A stretch of DNA of 52,022 nt from Verrucomicrobiales bacterium (GTDB lineage: Bacteria > Verrucomicrobiota > Verrucomicrobiia > Verrucomicrobiales > SLCJ01): assembly GCA_024636835.1 (NCBI GenBank), contig JAGXGH010000038.1, positions 1-52,022 of the forward strand, written 5' to 3'. Every line of letters starts with the position of its first letter. Positions within the stretch are counted from its first letter, which is position 1. Below the pieces are notes generated by a model. The model searched no databases. It saw nothing but the letters and a program-made list of their open reading frames with translations, and was not told the DNA's origin. The position numbers and the translations under genes were made by a program. This document shows positions 51,001 to 52,022 of this stretch, in pieces.

Positions 51001-51032
51001 TCGTGTGAATTGAGATACCCTTCATCACACGA
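51001..51032 (-). other. Hairpin with repeated arm after the DUF4405-like gene
   Basis: TCGTGTGA (51001-51008) pairs with TCACACGA (51025-51032). A second copy of the left arm, TCGTGTGA at 50988-50995, could pair with the same right arm, so two alternative hairpins are possible. It lies 7 bases after the stop on the minus strand. There is no clear T tract, so termination is unproven. Confidence 0.4.
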
Positions 51033-51038
51033 AGCTTT

Positions 51039-51383
51039 CTATCTCTGAAACCGAGATTCAGTCGGATACAAGAGACAAAAGAGAACCACAGCTATCCCGA
51101 TGGCCAGGCCGAGCCACAATCGCCATTGTCGATTCCTCGATGCAATCTTAATGAGCCATTTCCAGTGAATACACAGGTGAACGATAAGCATGGCGATAAA
51201 TCCGTAGGAAATATACAAATGAACGTCACCCCATTCGTGCCGGTTCATTCCAAGTAAGCTCATTCCTCGTCCCCCCCTACTTCCAGGAGGCAAACGATAA
51301 CCAATGATGAAACCAGTTCCTACCATGAGGCAGAAGCTGATGTAGAGCGCGAGATTGAGAATCCGGCTGGTAATGTTTTTCAT
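51039..51383 (-). CDS. DUF4405-like small membrane protein (cytochrome b-like)
   Basis: The 114-residue product has three hydrophobic helices: ILNLALYISFCLMVGTGFII, YISYGFIAMLIVHLCIHWKW and LWLGLAIGIAVVLFCLLYP. The histidines in NRHEWGDVHLY and IVHLCIHWKWL follow the DUF4405 pattern, a cytochrome b-like fold where paired His could hold haem. The start is moved inward from 51488 to MKNITSRILNL, which removes an overlap with the upstream gene. It is 62 bases after the glycosidase stop and could be in the same transcript; the functional link is unclear. Confidence 0.75.
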   Translation of the reverse strand: MKNITSRILNLALYISFCLMVGTGFIIGYRLPPGSRGGRGMSLLGMNRHEWGDVHLYISYGFIAMLIVHLCIHWKWLIKIASRNRQWRLWLGLAIGIAVVLFCLLYPTESRFQR

Positions 51384-51445
51384 ATATTCTCGATTGTTAG
51401 AGGATTGGCTGCGTTGTGGGAAAGATGAACTCGTTATTGAATGAG

Positions 51446-52022
51446 TTATGGTGTATTCACCAGCGAGCGGATCTGCTCGACTGAACATTGAACCTTGGGC
51501 TGGAAAGCATTGCTCTCCATGTAATGGATCAACGATGTGCGTAGCTGCCGCCGCTCAAGCTGTTGCTCAATATTGTTCACAATGTCCACGCTGCACACCA
51601 GCAGCGCCCCCTTGCCCACCTTGGCCTCAAAAGCGAGTGCCAGCTTTTTCGGAGCGAACCAGTCGGGCACGACCTGAATGATGGGCTTCAAGTCCGACGG
51701 TAGATGATCCAGTTCCATCGTGGCTGCATGCTGGATGGGTTCCGACCATTGCCAGTTACTATGGTATTCTGTCGGGAATCGGGCGAGCGCCGTGTGTTCC
51801 GGGTCGCAGAAGATGCCCAGCGTATGCGGCGGCTGGCCACCGGTCCAAGCAGTGTTCCAAAAGATCGAGGAGAAGCCGAGCGCGACGTCGGTCTTGACCT
51901 GAGCGGGCTTTACCGCCAGCAGCACTTTGCCCCCTTTTTTAAGAATGTCGACGGCATCGTCATCCAGCTTCTCGACGATTTTTATAGTATCGGAATTGAG
52001 CTTCACGGTGTCGGGATAGACC
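51446..52022 (-). CDS. C-terminal end of a GH2-type glycoside hydrolase (partial)
   Basis: The reading frame is open from the window edge, so only about the last 192 residues are present; GTG at 52006 is an internal Val codon, not a start. The visible sequence matches the C-terminal region of large GH2-family enzymes: DILKKGGKVLLAVKP, FSSIFWNTAWTGGQPPHTLG, ALARFPTEYHSNWQW, DLKPIIQVVPDWFAPKKLAL, FEAKVGKGALLVCSVDI and RTSLIHYMESNAFQPKVQ. This region is a class I glutamine amidotransferase-like fold with an added beta part, non-catalytic. It would degrade beta-linked sugars in the same pathway as the GH106-type enzyme. Confidence 0.85.
   Translation of the reverse strand, partial: VYPDTVKLNSDTIKIVEKLDDDAVDILKKGGKVLLAVKPAQVKTDVALGFSSIFWNTAWTGGQPPHTLGIFCDPEHTALARFPTEYHSNWQWSEPIQHAATMELDHLPSDLKPIIQVVPDWFAPKKLALAFEAKVGKGALLVCSVDIVNNIEQQLERRQLRTSLIHYMESNAFQPKVQCSVEQIRSLVNTP

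Noticed and set aside
52004..52006. GTG as the start of a 186-residue protein at the right edge
   Set aside because: The frame stays open to the window end (…VYPDTVKLNS), and the product is recognisably only the C-terminal end of a GH2-type enzyme.

Overview
The window looks like a chromosomal piece of a free-living Verrucomicrobiota bacterium (Verrucomicrobiae-like). This rests on the mix of a PEP-CTERM protein with a LamG domain, a MoxR/Bat-type von Willebrand operon, PDZ/HEAT secreted giants, an SHD1-like secreted protein, a GH106-type lipoprotein glycosidase, and palindromic intergenic repeats with an IS200/RAYT-type transposase. No rRNA, tRNA or CRISPR array was recognised.

Layout. (1) 345-4120, minus strand: a housekeeping run rpmE, prfA, prmC, murA. 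(2) 4244-7647, plus strand: a Phd/ParE-type toxin-antitoxin pair with a readable promoter, followed closely by two membrane-anchored proteins of unknown function. (3) 7689-22720, minus strand: about 15 kb of co-directional genes beginning with moxR, DUF58, a membrane protein, two BatA/BatB-like vWA proteins and a BatC-like TPR protein, joined by 4-5 base overlaps. A 1220-residue membrane-anchored protein follows, then three tandem paralogues resembling an isolated secretin homology domain, then a VIT-vWA-SLBB-TPR protein. A conserved block with core CGTTCTARCAAA (minus strand) lies upstream of each paralogue, upstream of moxR, and upstream of a truncated fourth paralogue at about 24 kb that precedes a thioredoxin-like gene. 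(4) 24404-25291, plus strand: a complete transcription unit for a LamG/PEP-CTERM protein, with promoter and terminator. (5) 25343-31865, minus strand: two related PDZ plus HEAT-repeat secreted proteins. (6) 32150-37036: an alpha/beta hydrolase, a small lipoprotein, a small membrane protein, a SMUG1-type uracil-DNA glycosylase and biosynthetic arginine decarboxylase, with two copies of a palindromic element. (7) 37380-44631, minus strand: addB and addA, split by an oppositely oriented IS200-like tnpA with palindromes. (8) 44690-46576: an SHD1-like secreted protein and an unrecognised winged-helix-like protein. (9) 46789-52022, minus strand: a sugar-utilisation cluster with a secreted TIM-barrel isomerase, a GH106-type lipoprotein, a DUF4405-like membrane protein and the end of a GH2-type glycosidase that runs off the window.

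The most interesting part is region 3. MoxR ATPase, DUF58 and vWA proteins are known to assemble or mature envelope complexes. Here they are joined to three stand-alone secretin-core-like exported proteins and a VIT/vWA/SLBB protein, under what looks like one shared regulatory motif. My working idea, which is inference, is a MoxR-dependent cell-envelope assembly in which the paralogues are the outer-membrane or periplasmic subunits.

Start codons were often moved inward from the longest reading frame, to the start that gives a sensible signal peptide or matches the family. Recognisable Shine-Dalgarno sites are scarce, so starts are less certain than stops.
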